64,000 bases of DNA from JAUIIK01 sp963709995. Its GTDB lineage: Bacteria > Chloroflexota > Chloroflexia > Thermomicrobiales > CFX8. A program made the translations under genes and the position numbers. The stretch is from NCBI GenBank assembly GCA_963709995.1, contig CAVPYN010000002.1, forward strand, positions 62,001 to 126,000. Reading direction: 5' to 3'. This document shows, one piece after another, positions 7,295 through 15,670 of the stretch. The notes under the pieces are model-generated. The model made no database searches. It was not told where the DNA came from and saw nothing but the letters and a program-made list of their open reading frames with translations. Position 1 is the stretch's first letter. Every line of letters starts with the position of its first letter.

Positions 7295-9313
7295 TCAATC
7301 GGCTATAGCTTCGGTGCTGACCTCTTGTATTCGCCTTAGTTCTATGATCTGATCCCGAATCATTGCGGCACGTTCAAACTCAAGCTGCTGGGACGCCTGC
7401 TTCATCTGGCGCTCAAGATCCAGTATGAGCCGCGCGAGCTCATCGGCTGGAATTTCGGCTATGACGCCTCGCTTGCCCTCATGCGCTTCGTATGCTGGCG
7501 AGTCCTCGGCAGCCTGTTTCACGCGGTCCGTCAGATCCCGAATCTCCTTGACAATCGTCTTGGGTTCAATTCCGTGACGCTCGTTGTACTCAAGTTGGAT
7601 CGCGCGCCGCCGATACGTCTCGTCGATTGCGGACTGCATCGAACCCGTCATGCGGTCGGCATACATGATGACCTTGCCCTCAACGTGACGGGCAGCCCGG
7701 CCCACGGTCTGCACGAGTGACGACATCGACCGGAGATAGCCCTCCTTGTCCGCGTCGAGGATGGCGACAAGTGATACTTCCGGGAGGTCAAGACCCTCCC
7801 GCAGGAGGTTGATGCCGACAACAACGTCGTACACGCCCAGGCGGAGATCGCGAAGAATCTCGATGCGTTCCAGCGTGTCGATCTCTGAATGGAGGTAATG
7901 GGTTCTCACGCCCATTTCCTTCAAGAAGTCGGCCAGATCTTCCGCCATCTTCTTGGTCAATGTCGTAACCAGCGCGCGCTCTCCGTGGGCTATACGCTGG
8001 TTGATCTCGTCAAGCAGATCATCAATCTGGCCCTTCGTGGGCCTGACGGAGATTTCCGGATCCACCAGCCCGGTTGGGCGAATCACCTGTTCGACGACTT
8101 GCTCGGAATGCTCCATCTCGAAGGGGCCGGGAGTCGCCGATACGTAGACTACATTCGCGATCTGGCGCTGGAACTCGTCGAACGTGAGAGGACGATTATC
8201 TCGAGCGGACGGCAGGCGAAACCCGTGTTCGATGAGCGTGTCTTTGCGGGAACGGTCACCGGCATACATTCCTCGCACTTGCGGGAGAGATATGTGAGAT
8301 TCGTCGACGAACAGGAGCCAGTCGGATGGGAAGTAATCGAGAAGCGTCCAGGGCTGCTGGCCCGGCTCGCGCCTTGAAAGATGGCGCGAATAATTCTCGA
8401 CGCCGGCGCAGAATCCGGTTTCAGTGAGCATTTCAATGTCATAACGCGTGCGTTGGGCAATCCTCGCTGCCTCCAGGATCTTGCCCTCAGCGTTGAGATC
8501 CTTCACCTGGTCTTCAAGTTCGGCTTCGATGTCGTTGAGGGCGAGAGCGAGTTTCTCGCTTGTGGTGACGAAGTGCCGCGCGGGAGATATGAGCGTTTCG
8601 GTTCTGCTTGCCAGGATTTCGCCGGTCAATGCGTCGAGCTCAACGATACGTTCGACCTCGTCACCGAAGAACTCGATTCGGAGTGCGAGATCTTCGTAGG
8701 CCGGGTAGATTTCGAGCGTGTCGCCCCGGACCCTGAACGTTCCACGGACGAGCGTCATGTCGTTGCGGTCGTACTGGATATCAATCAGGTGCCTCAGCAC
8801 CTTGTCGCGCCTGATCTGGTCTCCAACTTTCAGGTTGATGGTCTGCTGGTCGTAGTCGGACGGGGAACCTAGGCCGTATATGCAGGACACCGATGCAACG
8901 ATTATCACGTCGCGCCGGGTACGCAGCGCCCTGGTCGCGGCGTGGCGTAATTTGTCGATCTCATCGTTTATCTGAGCGTCTTTTTCAATGTACGTGTCGC
9001 TGCGTGGGATGTACGCTTCCGGTTGGTAGTAGTCGTAGTACGACACGAAATACTCGACCGCGTTGTGCGGAAAGAACTCCTTGAACTCGCTGTAGAGCTG
9101 GGCCGCAAGCGTCTTGTTATGGGCAAGAACCAAGGAGGGGCGCTGGACGCGCTGGATGACGTTCGCCATGGTGAAGGTCTTGCCCGAGCCAGTCACGCCG
9201 AGTAGTGTCTGGTGTTTCTTGCCCGACTCGAGACCCTCTGATAGTTGCGTAATCGCCTTTGGCTGATCACCCGTCGGGCGCAGGACCGTTGAGATCTCGA
9301 ATGCTCTTCTCAT
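7295..9313 (-). CDS. uvrB: UvrABC system protein B
   Basis: Six hundred seventy-two residues, full length. Walker A is GVTGSGKTFTMAN. The beta-hairpin/damage-verification region contains YYDYYQPEAYIPRSDTYIEK, and helicase motifs include VDESHISLPQVRGMY and VGRAARHVEGKVIMYAD. The C-terminal UVR domain (about 625-665, LERQMKQASQQLEFERAA) binds UvrC. UvrB is loaded by UvrA onto damaged DNA and guides UvrC incision. uvrC is not in the window. It is the first gene of the long minus-strand run; a TATAAT box and a palindrome lie 60-95 bp upstream of the start. Confidence 0.98.
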   Translation of the reverse strand: MRRAFEISTVLRPTGDQPKAITQLSEGLESGKKHQTLLGVTGSGKTFTMANVIQRVQRPSLVLAHNKTLAAQLYSEFKEFFPHNAVEYFVSYYDYYQPEAYIPRSDTYIEKDAQINDEIDKLRHAATRALRTRRDVIIVASVSCIYGLGSPSDYDQQTINLKVGDQIRRDKVLRHLIDIQYDRNDMTLVRGTFRVRGDTLEIYPAYEDLALRIEFFGDEVERIVELDALTGEILASRTETLISPARHFVTTSEKLALALNDIEAELEDQVKDLNAEGKILEAARIAQRTRYDIEMLTETGFCAGVENYSRHLSRREPGQQPWTLLDYFPSDWLLFVDESHISLPQVRGMYAGDRSRKDTLIEHGFRLPSARDNRPLTFDEFQRQIANVVYVSATPGPFEMEHSEQVVEQVIRPTGLVDPEISVRPTKGQIDDLLDEINQRIAHGERALVTTLTKKMAEDLADFLKEMGVRTHYLHSEIDTLERIEILRDLRLGVYDVVVGINLLREGLDLPEVSLVAILDADKEGYLRSMSSLVQTVGRAARHVEGKVIMYADRMTGSMQSAIDETYRRRAIQLEYNERHGIEPKTIVKEIRDLTDRVKQAAEDSPAYEAHEGKRGVIAEIPADELARLILDLERQMKQASQQLEFERAAMIRDQIIELRRIQEVSTEAIAD

Positions 9314-9369
9314 GCGGCCCTAACTCTCGAAAGTACGCGCGGTCGCCTGTGCCAGATACGCGGCTGCTA

Positions 9370-9375
9370 ATTATA
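9370..9375 (-). promoter_or_regulatory. Candidate -10 box of the uvrB promoter
   Basis: The minus strand reads a perfect TATAAT about 57 bp before the uvrB start. No good -35 hexamer is seen 16-18 bp upstream; the space is occupied by the imperfect palindrome at 9382-9409, which may mean the promoter is controlled by a protein bound there. Confidence 0.5.
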
Positions 9376-9381
9376 CGCCGT

Positions 9382-9409
9382 TTCTATGTACGAACGTAGA
9401 TCATTTGTA
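9382..9409. promoter_or_regulatory. Candidate operator upstream of uvrB
   Basis: Positions 9389-9409 form an imperfect inverted repeat (TACGAACG on the left and CATTTGTA on the right around five central bases), in which every arm mismatch is a transition. Overlapping its left part, 9382-9392 reads TTCTATGTACG, an 11-mer also found upstream of uvrA at 19359-19349 on the minus strand. It sits just upstream of TATAAT, a sensible place for a repressor. A LexA role is inference only. Confidence 0.4.
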
Positions 9410-9449
9410 CGGATTATCATGAATGTGGCCGGAAATGGCTAGATCATTT

Positions 9450-9839
9450 TCATTTCGAGAGGTCAATGTCGCGGCCACGCCATCGCTTCGTCCCAGGTCT
9501 TGTCGATACTCCTCCAACAGCCGGTCGTGAGCGCGCAAAAAACACGCCTACGAGCGCGAGGATGGCAACGACGATCAGGATCGGTGATAGAAGCGGCACG
9601 CTTTGCAGGAACACCGCGCCGAGAACCGCCGCTAGCATGATGACGAGTAGTTTCGCGGGTGAAAGGAGATACCGCAACTCGGTGAAGTTGGGCATCGAGG
9701 GCCGTGGGAACTTTCTCTTGGGCATTCGAAAATCGACAACGTTGGACGGACGCTTCGGTGCTTCGCGGGACTCCAGGTCATCGAGTATCTGGAGAACTTC
9801 GCGCTCTACTTTCGAATACTTCTCATTTTCGTCTGTCAT
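9450..9839 (-). CDS. Small two-segment membrane protein, unknown function
   Basis: One hundred twenty-nine residues from ATG 9839 (MTDENEKYSKVEREVLQIL); the frame is open further upstream, but that stretch reads as non-coding. An acidic N-terminus with a helical segment (about 8-25) and a basic stretch (RMPKRKFPRP) precede two adjacent hydrophobic segments (about 62-100, LLVIMLAAVLGAVFLQSV and LLSPILIVVAILALVGVFF). A basic tail (TKRWRGRDIDL) follows. The topology is probably both termini inside. No named family is recognised. It sits between uvrB (downstream) and a divergent hypothetical gene. Confidence 0.7.
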   Translation of the reverse strand: MTDENEKYSKVEREVLQILDDLESREAPKRPSNVVDFRMPKRKFPRPSMPNFTELRYLLSPAKLLVIMLAAVLGAVFLQSVPLLSPILIVVAILALVGVFFARSRPAVGGVSTRPGTKRWRGRDIDLSK

Positions 9840-10035
9840 AACCGCTCTCCTAGATTGCGACCAGGAAGGTAGTGAAGAAAGGGGAACGTGCGACCGATCC
9901 GTACGCTGGAATTGTACGCTACGTCCCGTGTCAGTCAACGGAAAACGTCGCTCACGACTCTGGTACAGTTGCGGGCCGTTCTGGTCCTTGGCGCACACGA
10001 CGTCGGGGAAATTCTGGATACGGAGCAAGGCATTC

Positions 10036-10515
10036 ATGAGCGTCCGGTTTACGGTCGCGGACCCTGACACGACGGTGAGTTTTACCGGGCCCGGACACGC
10101 GATCAAGATGATCGTCGCCGCTTGTTCACGAAACGCTGCTTCAGTTACCGAGGTGCTGGACGTACTCTCGACGCTGGATCACGCGTTGGCAACGACGGTG
10201 CGGTCAGGGCTGGCAATGTTCGATGAGCACAATGTCCAGGATGACACGCATGCATTCGAGCGTCTGATGTCCTCCACGCCGGGTCAGGAATTGCCGCCAT
10301 TTCGAGTTCTGAATCCAGCCATGCGCAATGCCTCGTTGAATCCCGGCCGCCTCGGGCTGATCGTCTTCAATCTCCGATCACGCCGGATCGTTCAAGTGCA
10401 AAACCACTATTGCGAGATCAATCGCAACGACCGCGGCAGGGTTCGCCGGCACGGCAAACCCGTTGACCTGCTTTATCGCTACAACCTCTCGACGGAATGG
10501 TCACTCATGCCGTAA
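10036..10515 (+). CDS. Hypothetical protein
   Basis: One hundred fifty-nine residues from ATG 10036, with GGAGCAAGG five bases upstream as ribosome binding site; the open frame further 5' overlaps the divergent membrane-protein gene and is not coding. The sequence begins MSVRFTVADPDTTVSFTG and has a globular composition with a predicted alpha/beta mix, ending in a basic region (NRNDRGRVRRHGKPVDLLYR). No signal peptide, membrane segment or known motif was seen. It ends 32 bp from the convergent tyrA stop. Confidence 0.6.
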   Translation: MSVRFTVADPDTTVSFTGPGHAIKMIVAACSRNAASVTEVLDVLSTLDHALATTVRSGLAMFDEHNVQDDTHAFERLMSSTPGQELPPFRVLNPAMRNASLNPGRLGLIVFNLRSRRIVQVQNHYCEINRNDRGRVRRHGKPVDLLYRYNLSTEWSLMP

Positions 10516-10547
10516 GCGGTATCGGGTTGGCCGGCGCCGGTCGGACG

Positions 10548-11582
10548 TTAGTTCTTTTTCGAGCCATTCGCAGAATCGGTGGAGTCCATCTTGGGCTTGC
10601 GCCGGAGCAAGGACCCAAAGACTAACTGGGAAAGTTGACCACCAACCGAGAAATCGGTTAGTTCGTCGTCAGTATCCTGGATCAGTTTTCCGCCGCGCTC
10701 TCTCGTCGCCCATTTGGCACGCGCGTCTCTGGCTTCTTCAAAGACACGGAGTAGTGTCTCATCCGCCTCATCGGTTCCGGCGTTGATCAGAGACTGCATA
10801 TGACGTAGTTCGTCGACCGAATTCTCGATCCAGCGAACGATCGCGGCCCGGTTGGTGATGCAGATGTCGCGGTGCATTTCTGGACTGCCACCAGCAAGCC
10901 GCGAAACATCCTGGAACCCGGTAGCAGAAAGCTGTTGCATGTCGCGCCAGGCTGGATCCTTGCTCACCGACCGCACCAGCGCCGTCGAGAGGACAAATGG
11001 CAGATGACTCACCGCGCCGACGAATCCGTCGTGCTCGTTGGCGTCCACGAACATCGGTTCGGCGCCAAGTGCGCTCACAAGCCCGAGCACGGTCTGAACG
11101 GCTGCTTCGTCTGCCTCGACCGACGGTACTACGCACCAGGTCGCCCCATCGAACAGGCCTGCCTCGGCAGCTTCGATACTGCGCGAGCCTCCAGCCATGG
11201 GATGGGTTCCAATGAAATGGACGGTATCGGGCAGAAATTCTCCGGCCCAGAGCATCACGTCCGCTTTGGTCGAGGCGACGTCGCAGACGACCGATCCAGG
11301 CCGAATCTTGTTGCCGATATTCTCCATGACCTCCCGCACGGCTCCGGCTGGCGTCGCGATGATGATCAGATCGGCTGATTCAACCGCGCTGCCGATATTC
11401 CACTCCGTACGGTCGACGGCTTTGATTTTCTTTGCGTAATTCTGATTGTTGAGATCGATGTCAAAGCCGGTCACTTCGAGGACGTCGTCACGCTTGCCGC
11501 TCTGGTTTGACCAGCGCTTCAGTCCCAGACCGATCGATCCGCCGATGAGCCCAAGCCCGATGATGGTGACTTGCTGGCGCAA
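10548..11582 (-). CDS. tyrA: Prephenate dehydrogenase
   Basis: Three hundred forty-four residues from a TTG at 11582 with GGAGG nine bases upstream. The Rossmann motif IIGLGLIGGSIG opens the protein. Conserved THPMAGGSRSIEAAEAGLF follows, then ATGFQDVSRLAGGSPEMHRDI, typical of prephenate/arogenate dehydrogenases. It oxidatively decarboxylates prephenate to 4-hydroxyphenylpyruvate for tyrosine synthesis. The last 25 residues are a basic, Ser-rich tail without an ACT domain, so feedback control by tyrosine through ACT is not expected. No other aromatic gene is adjacent. Confidence 0.93.
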   Translation of the reverse strand: MRQQVTIIGLGLIGGSIGLGLKRWSNQSGKRDDVLEVTGFDIDLNNQNYAKKIKAVDRTEWNIGSAVESADLIIIATPAGAVREVMENIGNKIRPGSVVCDVASTKADVMLWAGEFLPDTVHFIGTHPMAGGSRSIEAAEAGLFDGATWCVVPSVEADEAAVQTVLGLVSALGAEPMFVDANEHDGFVGAVSHLPFVLSTALVRSVSKDPAWRDMQQLSATGFQDVSRLAGGSPEMHRDICITNRAAIVRWIENSVDELRHMQSLINAGTDEADETLLRVFEEARDARAKWATRERGGKLIQDTDDELTDFSVGGQLSQLVFGSLLRRKPKMDSTDSANGSKKN

Positions 11583-11646
11583 GGTGTTCTCCCTCCTGGA
11601 ATCCCTCGATGCATTGGTCGGAAGCTAAGTGGCTGGGAGTATACCC

Positions 11647-11859
11647 CTACGGAGCCACGTCGGTCTGTGTTGCAGTAGGCGTTGGTTGATCTCCGCCAAT
11701 GAAATCCTCCGTGAGTGGTTCGAGATTGATGACAAACCAGACAAATGCGATCACGAACACCGCCAGCGCAACGATCATCAAGAACGCGGAACCCAGTCCC
11801 GAACCCTCCGCCTTGGGTTCGAAAAAGTACTCGTAATCGCCGGGTTCTCGCATACTCAC
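11647..11859 (-). CDS. Small membrane protein, unknown function
   Basis: Seventy residues: a polar N-terminus with acidic and aromatic residues (GDYEYFFEPK), one transmembrane segment (about 25-45, AFLMIVALAVFVIAFVWFVI), and a short Pro/Thr-rich tail (PTPTATQT) like the linkers of exported proteins here. A GTG at 11859 or ATG at 11853 could be the start; neither has a strong ribosome binding site. It is 64 bp upstream of tyrA and may be co-transcribed. Coding is supported mainly by the membrane segment and the characteristic tail. Confidence 0.55.
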   Translation of the reverse strand: MSMREPGDYEYFFEPKAEGSGLGSAFLMIVALAVFVIAFVWFVINLEPLTEDFIGGDQPTPTATQTDVAP

Positions 11860-11976
11860 CGATCGGTTGTTTCTAGAAGGCTACAAAAATTCGACCTTCG
11901 TCGTGTTTGTTACACTGCCGCTTCGAGTTCACGCCATGATTTCACAATCAGAAAGCAGATGGAAAGGAACGTTGTT

Positions 11977-13458
11977 GTGGCAGATTACAGGAACTACATC
12001 AATGGCCGCTGGGTCGAGTCTAGCACCGGGCAAACATTCAGTCGGGAAAATCCCGCGACGGGTGAGCACATCGGGACGTTTACTAGGAGTTCCGCGAAGG
12101 ACGTGGACGCAGCCGTGGACGCGGCAAAAGATGCTTTTTCGATGTGGCGACTGTTTCCTGCTCCTCGCAGGGGTGAGATCCTCTACCGTGTTGGTCAGAT
12201 CCTGATCGAGCGCAAGGAAGAACTGGCCCGGATGATGACGGAAGAGATGGGCAAAGTCATTTCTGAGGCGAGAGGGGACGTGCAGGAGGGCGTGGACATG
12301 TCCTTCTTCATGGCGGGGGAGGGTCGCCGGCAGTTCGGGCAGACAACGCCGTCGGAACTCCGAAACAAGTGGAACATGTCGGTGAGAAAGCCAATGGGCG
12401 TCGTCGGCATGATAACTCCCTGGAATTTTCCGGTTGCGATCCCGACCTGGAAGGCCATGCCCGCGCTAGTCACGGGGAACACAATCGTCTGGAAACCTGC
12501 GAGCTATACCGCACGACTCGCGGTGAAACTGGTTGAAATTCTCGAAGAAGCAGGTCTTCCACCGGGTGTGATGAATCTCGTAATCGGCAGTGGGGAAGAA
12601 GTTGGAGCGGCGCTTGTCAGTCATCCCGATGTCCCGTTGATTTCGTTCACTGGATCAAACGAGACCGGACGAGCGACGGCGGTCGAGTGCGCCCGGATTG
12701 GCAAGCAAGTTTCGCTCGAAATGGGGGGCAAGAACGCCATCGTCGTTCTTGACGACGCCGATGTTGACCTTGCCGTGGATGGCATTCTCTGGAGCGCGTT
12801 TGGCACGTCGGGACAGCGTTGCACGGCGGCGAGCCGTGTTATCGCCGACCAGTCGATCGCTGGTGATCTGGTTGAGGCGCTCACGGGACGCGCTGGCGGC
12901 ATGAAGCTGGGTTATGGCCTGGACGAAACGGTCGACGTCGGTCCATTGGTTAGTCGCTCACAGTTGGAGCGCGTTCACTCGTACATCGGCGTCGGCACCG
13001 GCGAGGGAGCGTCGCTTGTTACAGGTGGGCAAATCGCTCGTGAAGGCGAGCTTGCAAGTGGCTACTTCCACCAACCGACAATCTTTGCGAATGCGCGCCC
13101 TGACATGCGGATCGCGCAGGAGGAGATCTTCGGGCCGGTAACGACCGTGATTCCAGTTACAACCGTGGAGGAGGCCGTCCACGTTGCCAACAATGTGAAG
13201 TTCGGACTTTCAGCCGCCGTGTATACCCAGGACATCAATCGCGCTTTCGCGGCGATGCGGGATATCGACACGGGTATTCTCTACATCAACGCTGGAACGA
13301 TCGGCGCGGAGATTCACCTGCCCTTTGGTGGAACGAAAGCGACCGGAAATGGGCATCGTGAATCCGGTGAGGCGGCGCTCGATGTGTACACCGAGTGGCA
13401 GTCAATCTACGTCGATTACAGCGGCACACTTCAGCGCGCTCAGATTGATGTTGACTGA
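11977..13458 (+). CDS. Aldehyde dehydrogenase family protein
   Basis: About 493 residues. GTG 11977 (VADYRNYINGRWV) is preferred because GGAAAGGA lies eight bases upstream; ATG 11959 is an in-frame alternative. The NAD(P)-binding part has ITPWNFPVAIPTWK, GNTIVWKPA and FTGSNETGRA. The catalytic Glu lies in LEMGGKNAIVV and the nucleophilic Cys in FGTSGQRCTAASR. The C-terminal LPFGGTKATGNGHRESG is typical. The closest resemblance is to semialdehyde dehydrogenases of the alpha-ketoglutarate-semialdehyde/aminoadipate type, but the substrate cannot be fixed from sequence. It is a single-gene unit with a terminator at 13485. Confidence 0.88.
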   Translation: MADYRNYINGRWVESSTGQTFSRENPATGEHIGTFTRSSAKDVDAAVDAAKDAFSMWRLFPAPRRGEILYRVGQILIERKEELARMMTEEMGKVISEARGDVQEGVDMSFFMAGEGRRQFGQTTPSELRNKWNMSVRKPMGVVGMITPWNFPVAIPTWKAMPALVTGNTIVWKPASYTARLAVKLVEILEEAGLPPGVMNLVIGSGEEVGAALVSHPDVPLISFTGSNETGRATAVECARIGKQVSLEMGGKNAIVVLDDADVDLAVDGILWSAFGTSGQRCTAASRVIADQSIAGDLVEALTGRAGGMKLGYGLDETVDVGPLVSRSQLERVHSYIGVGTGEGASLVTGGQIAREGELASGYFHQPTIFANARPDMRIAQEEIFGPVTTVIPVTTVEEAVHVANNVKFGLSAAVYTQDINRAFAAMRDIDTGILYINAGTIGAEIHLPFGGTKATGNGHRESGEAALDVYTEWQSIYVDYSGTLQRAQIDVD

Positions 13459-13484
13459 CACTCGGCAAGCGGGCGACGTGGGCG

Positions 13485-13515
13485 GGGGGCGGCACGGGAT
13501 GTCCGCCCCCTTCTT
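13485..13515 (+). terminator. Intrinsic terminator after the aldehyde dehydrogenase gene
   Basis: A perfect 8-bp G/C stem (GGGGGCGG at 13485-13492 with CCGCCCCC at 13503-13510) closes a 10-base loop and is followed by TTCTT. It lies 27 bp after the aldehyde dehydrogenase stop and before the convergent CoA-binding gene. Confidence 0.7.
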
Positions 13516-13563
13516 GAATCCGGGTGGAAGCGACCGGTCTGCTTTCCGCTTGGGTTTGACCTG

Positions 13564-13965
13564 CTACAGGAGCGTCCGGCGCGCGACCATAACGCAAGCG
13601 TTGTGGATCACTTCCAGACCAAGTGACTCCGCGTAGTCGATCAGATCGGGCGATTCCGCCCCGGGTTGAAGCCAGAAATACCGAACACCGGCCGCCGCCG
13701 CATCGTCCGCAACTCTGTGCCCGACAGGCGCCGGCACGACGACATCCGCGACGTCGACCTGCTCGGGCAGGTCTTGCAGGCGAGCGTACGCTACATCTCC
13801 TTCGACCTGGGAAACACTCGGATTAACCGGGTACACCTTGAATCCGGCGCCTCGAAGATCGCGGTAGATGATGCTCCCGTATTTCTCCCGGTCATTCGAT
13901 GCCCCGACGACCGCCCAGACGGGACTCTGTATCGCATCCTGAACTCGTTTGTTCATCTGAGTCAT
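13564..13965 (-). CDS. CoA-binding domain protein (YccU-like)
   Basis: One hundred thirty-three residues forming one Rossmann-like CoA-binding domain. The start has VWAVVGASNDREKYGSIIYR; VYPVNPS and VDVADVVVPA follow, and the end has YFWLQPGAES and HNACVMVARR. Family members bind CoA in vitro and have no agreed function. The single Cys in the HNACVM motif is conserved in the family as far as I recall. It lies downstream of the two tRNA-Ser genes, 80 bp after tRNA-Ser(GCT). Confidence 0.85.
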   Translation of the reverse strand: MTQMNKRVQDAIQSPVWAVVGASNDREKYGSIIYRDLRGAGFKVYPVNPSVSQVEGDVAYARLQDLPEQVDVADVVVPAPVGHRVADDAAAAGVRYFWLQPGAESPDLIDYAESLGLEVIHNACVMVARRTLL

Positions 13966-14045
13966 GCAAGCGTCATTCTTCTACCTACGAACCGGCAAAC
14001 GTCCCGCGGTCAGCGAACAAGCGCCACAGCTGCTTGAACAGGAGG

Positions 14046-14135
14046 CGGGAAGGGAGGGATTCGAACCCTCGGTGGACCTTTTAAGCCCACAACCGCTTAG
14101 CAGGCGGCCCCGTTCGACCACTCCGGCACCTTCCC
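14046..14135 (-). tRNA. tRNA-Ser (anticodon GCT)
   Basis: A 90-nt class II tRNA. The acceptor arms GGGAAGG and CCTTCCC pair perfectly, the T arm reads GGGTTCGAATCCC, and the anticodon loop CTGCTAA gives GCT, reading AGC/AGU. A long variable arm (TTGTGGGCTTAAAAGGTCCACC region) identifies serine. CCA is not encoded. It lies 20 bp after tRNA-Ser(TGA). Confidence 0.95.
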
Positions 14136-14155
14136 ATACGCGATGTCCACTCTGG

Positions 14156-14242
14156 CGGAGAGGGAGGGATTCGAACCCCCGGGACGCGTGAACGCCCAAC
14201 TGTTTTCAAGACAGCCGCCTTAAACCACTCGGCCACCTCTCC
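14156..14242 (-). tRNA. tRNA-Ser (anticodon TGA)
   Basis: An 87-nt class II tRNA. Acceptor arms GGAGAGG/CCTCTCC, T loop GGGTTCGAATCCC and anticodon loop CTTGAAA give TGA, reading UCA-type codons. A long variable arm is present. CCA is not encoded. It lies 53 bp downstream of the stop of serS on the same strand, so the charging enzyme and its substrates may be co-transcribed. Confidence 0.95.
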
Positions 14243-14295
14243 GGATCGGAGAGCGAACTTCCCAATTCTACACAGCCTGCACCGGTTCGTTTGCT

Positions 14296-15570
14296 CTAAT
14301 CGCTGGATATCCGGTCGATGCCACCCATGTACGGGCGCAGGACCTCCGGCACTGTAATTGAGCCGTCCGCATTCTGATAATTCTCGATGACCGCGATCAT
14401 CATGCGAGGCAGCGCCAGCGCCGATCCATTGAGTGTGTGGAGAAACTCGATTCGTGAACCGTCGTCTGCCCGGAAACGAATGCCCGCCCGGCGTGCCTGG
14501 AAATCCCGGAAATTCGAACAGGAAGAAACCTCCAGCCACTCGTCACATCCGGGCGCCCACACCTCAATGTCGATCTTCTTCGCCGCGACAAACGAAAGGT
14601 CACCAGTGCACATCTGAATGTGGCGATAGGGGATTTCGAGCTGCTGGATGAGCGACGACGCCTGGTTCACCAGGTCGTAAAGTTCGTCGTCGGAAGTCTC
14701 CGGCAGGACGAACTTGACCAGTTCGACCTTGTCAAACTGGTGTCCGCGCTTTATCCCACGCACATCCCGACCCGCCGAGAATTGCTCGCGCCGGAAGCAA
14801 GGCGAGAAGGCGCAGTGGTACACCGGAAGCTGTTCCTTCTCAAAGATCTCATCCGCGTACATGTTGGTTACCGGGACTTCAGCGGTCGGAACGAGCCAAT
14901 GGTCGCCGGTCGTCGTCTTGTATTGAGCGTCTTCGAATTTAGGAATCTGGCCGGTGCCGATGAGTGTTTCCGTGCGCACCAACGCCGGTGGGTAGATTTC
15001 GGTGAATCCATGCTCGCGAGTGTGGACGTCGAGAAACCAGGAGATCAGGGCGCGCTGCAGGCGCGCGCCTTGGCCCTTGAGCATATAGAAACGTGAACCC
15101 GAGACTTTGACCCCTCGTTCGAAATCGATCAGTTCCAGTTCCTCGCCGATCTCCCAGTGAGGGCGTGGGGTGAAATCAAAGCGCCGTTTCGCCCCGAACT
15201 CGCCGAGGTTGACATTTTCTGATTCGTCGTCTCCGTCCGGCACGTCCTCGTCCGGCAGGTTCGGAACGGCGAGCATCAGCTGGCGCAGCCGATCGTCGAC
15301 GATCTTCAGTTCGCTGTCGAGCGTCTCGATTCTATCGCCGATTTCGCGCATCGCGGAGATCTGGTGCTCCCGCTCGGGGCCGGCTGGTTTTCGTCCGATC
15401 TCCCTGGAACCTTCGTTCCTTTCCGCTCTAAGTTGTTCAACCTGGGTAAGGATCTCGCGGCGACGAATGTCAAGCTCCACGATGTCATCAATCGGCGCAT
15501 TCTCGCCCAGCCGGGCGATCTTCGCCTTGACGAATTCGGGTTGTTCACGAATCAATCGAATGTCGAGCAT
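14296..15570 (-). CDS. serS: Seryl-tRNA synthetase
   Basis: Four hundred twenty-four residues, full length. The N-terminal coiled-coil arm (about 25-105, ILTQVEQLRAERNEGSREIG onward) grips the long variable arm of tRNA-Ser. Class II motif 2 appears in CFRREQFSAGRDVRGIKRGH and motif 3 near the C-terminus in LNGSALALPRMMIAVIENY. It charges tRNA-Ser and, because selA is present in this genome, presumably tRNA-Sec as well. Two tRNA-Ser genes follow directly downstream. The start has AAGG about seven bases upstream. Confidence 0.97.
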   Translation of the reverse strand: MLDIRLIREQPEFVKAKIARLGENAPIDDIVELDIRRREILTQVEQLRAERNEGSREIGRKPAGPEREHQISAMREIGDRIETLDSELKIVDDRLRQLMLAVPNLPDEDVPDGDDESENVNLGEFGAKRRFDFTPRPHWEIGEELELIDFERGVKVSGSRFYMLKGQGARLQRALISWFLDVHTREHGFTEIYPPALVRTETLIGTGQIPKFEDAQYKTTTGDHWLVPTAEVPVTNMYADEIFEKEQLPVYHCAFSPCFRREQFSAGRDVRGIKRGHQFDKVELVKFVLPETSDDELYDLVNQASSLIQQLEIPYRHIQMCTGDLSFVAAKKIDIEVWAPGCDEWLEVSSCSNFRDFQARRAGIRFRADDGSRIEFLHTLNGSALALPRMMIAVIENYQNADGSITVPEVLRPYMGGIDRISSD

Positions 15571-15634
15571 CTCAATGCCTTCCAGATAATGAGTCTTGTT
15601 TAGCGAAATCTGTGATATCCGGGCGCCTCAGGTT

Positions 15635-15659
15635 CCGGAGAGTTGATAGCCCTCTCCGG
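15635..15659. terminator. Hairpin between the HNH gene and serS
   Basis: A perfect 8-bp stem (CCGGAGAG with CTCTCCGG) closes a 9-base loop. It lies 12 bp after the HNH stop and 65 bp before the serS start. No T-tract follows in either direction, so it may be a weak terminator, an mRNA-stabilising element or part of the serS leader. Confidence 0.35.
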
Positions 15660-15670
15660 TCCCAAGTCGC

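Noticed and set aside
9466..10035. The 5' extension of the plus-strand open frame upstream of ATG 10036.
   Set aside because: It lies opposite the membrane-protein gene and its promoter, has non-coding composition, and the downstream ATG has a good ribosome binding site.
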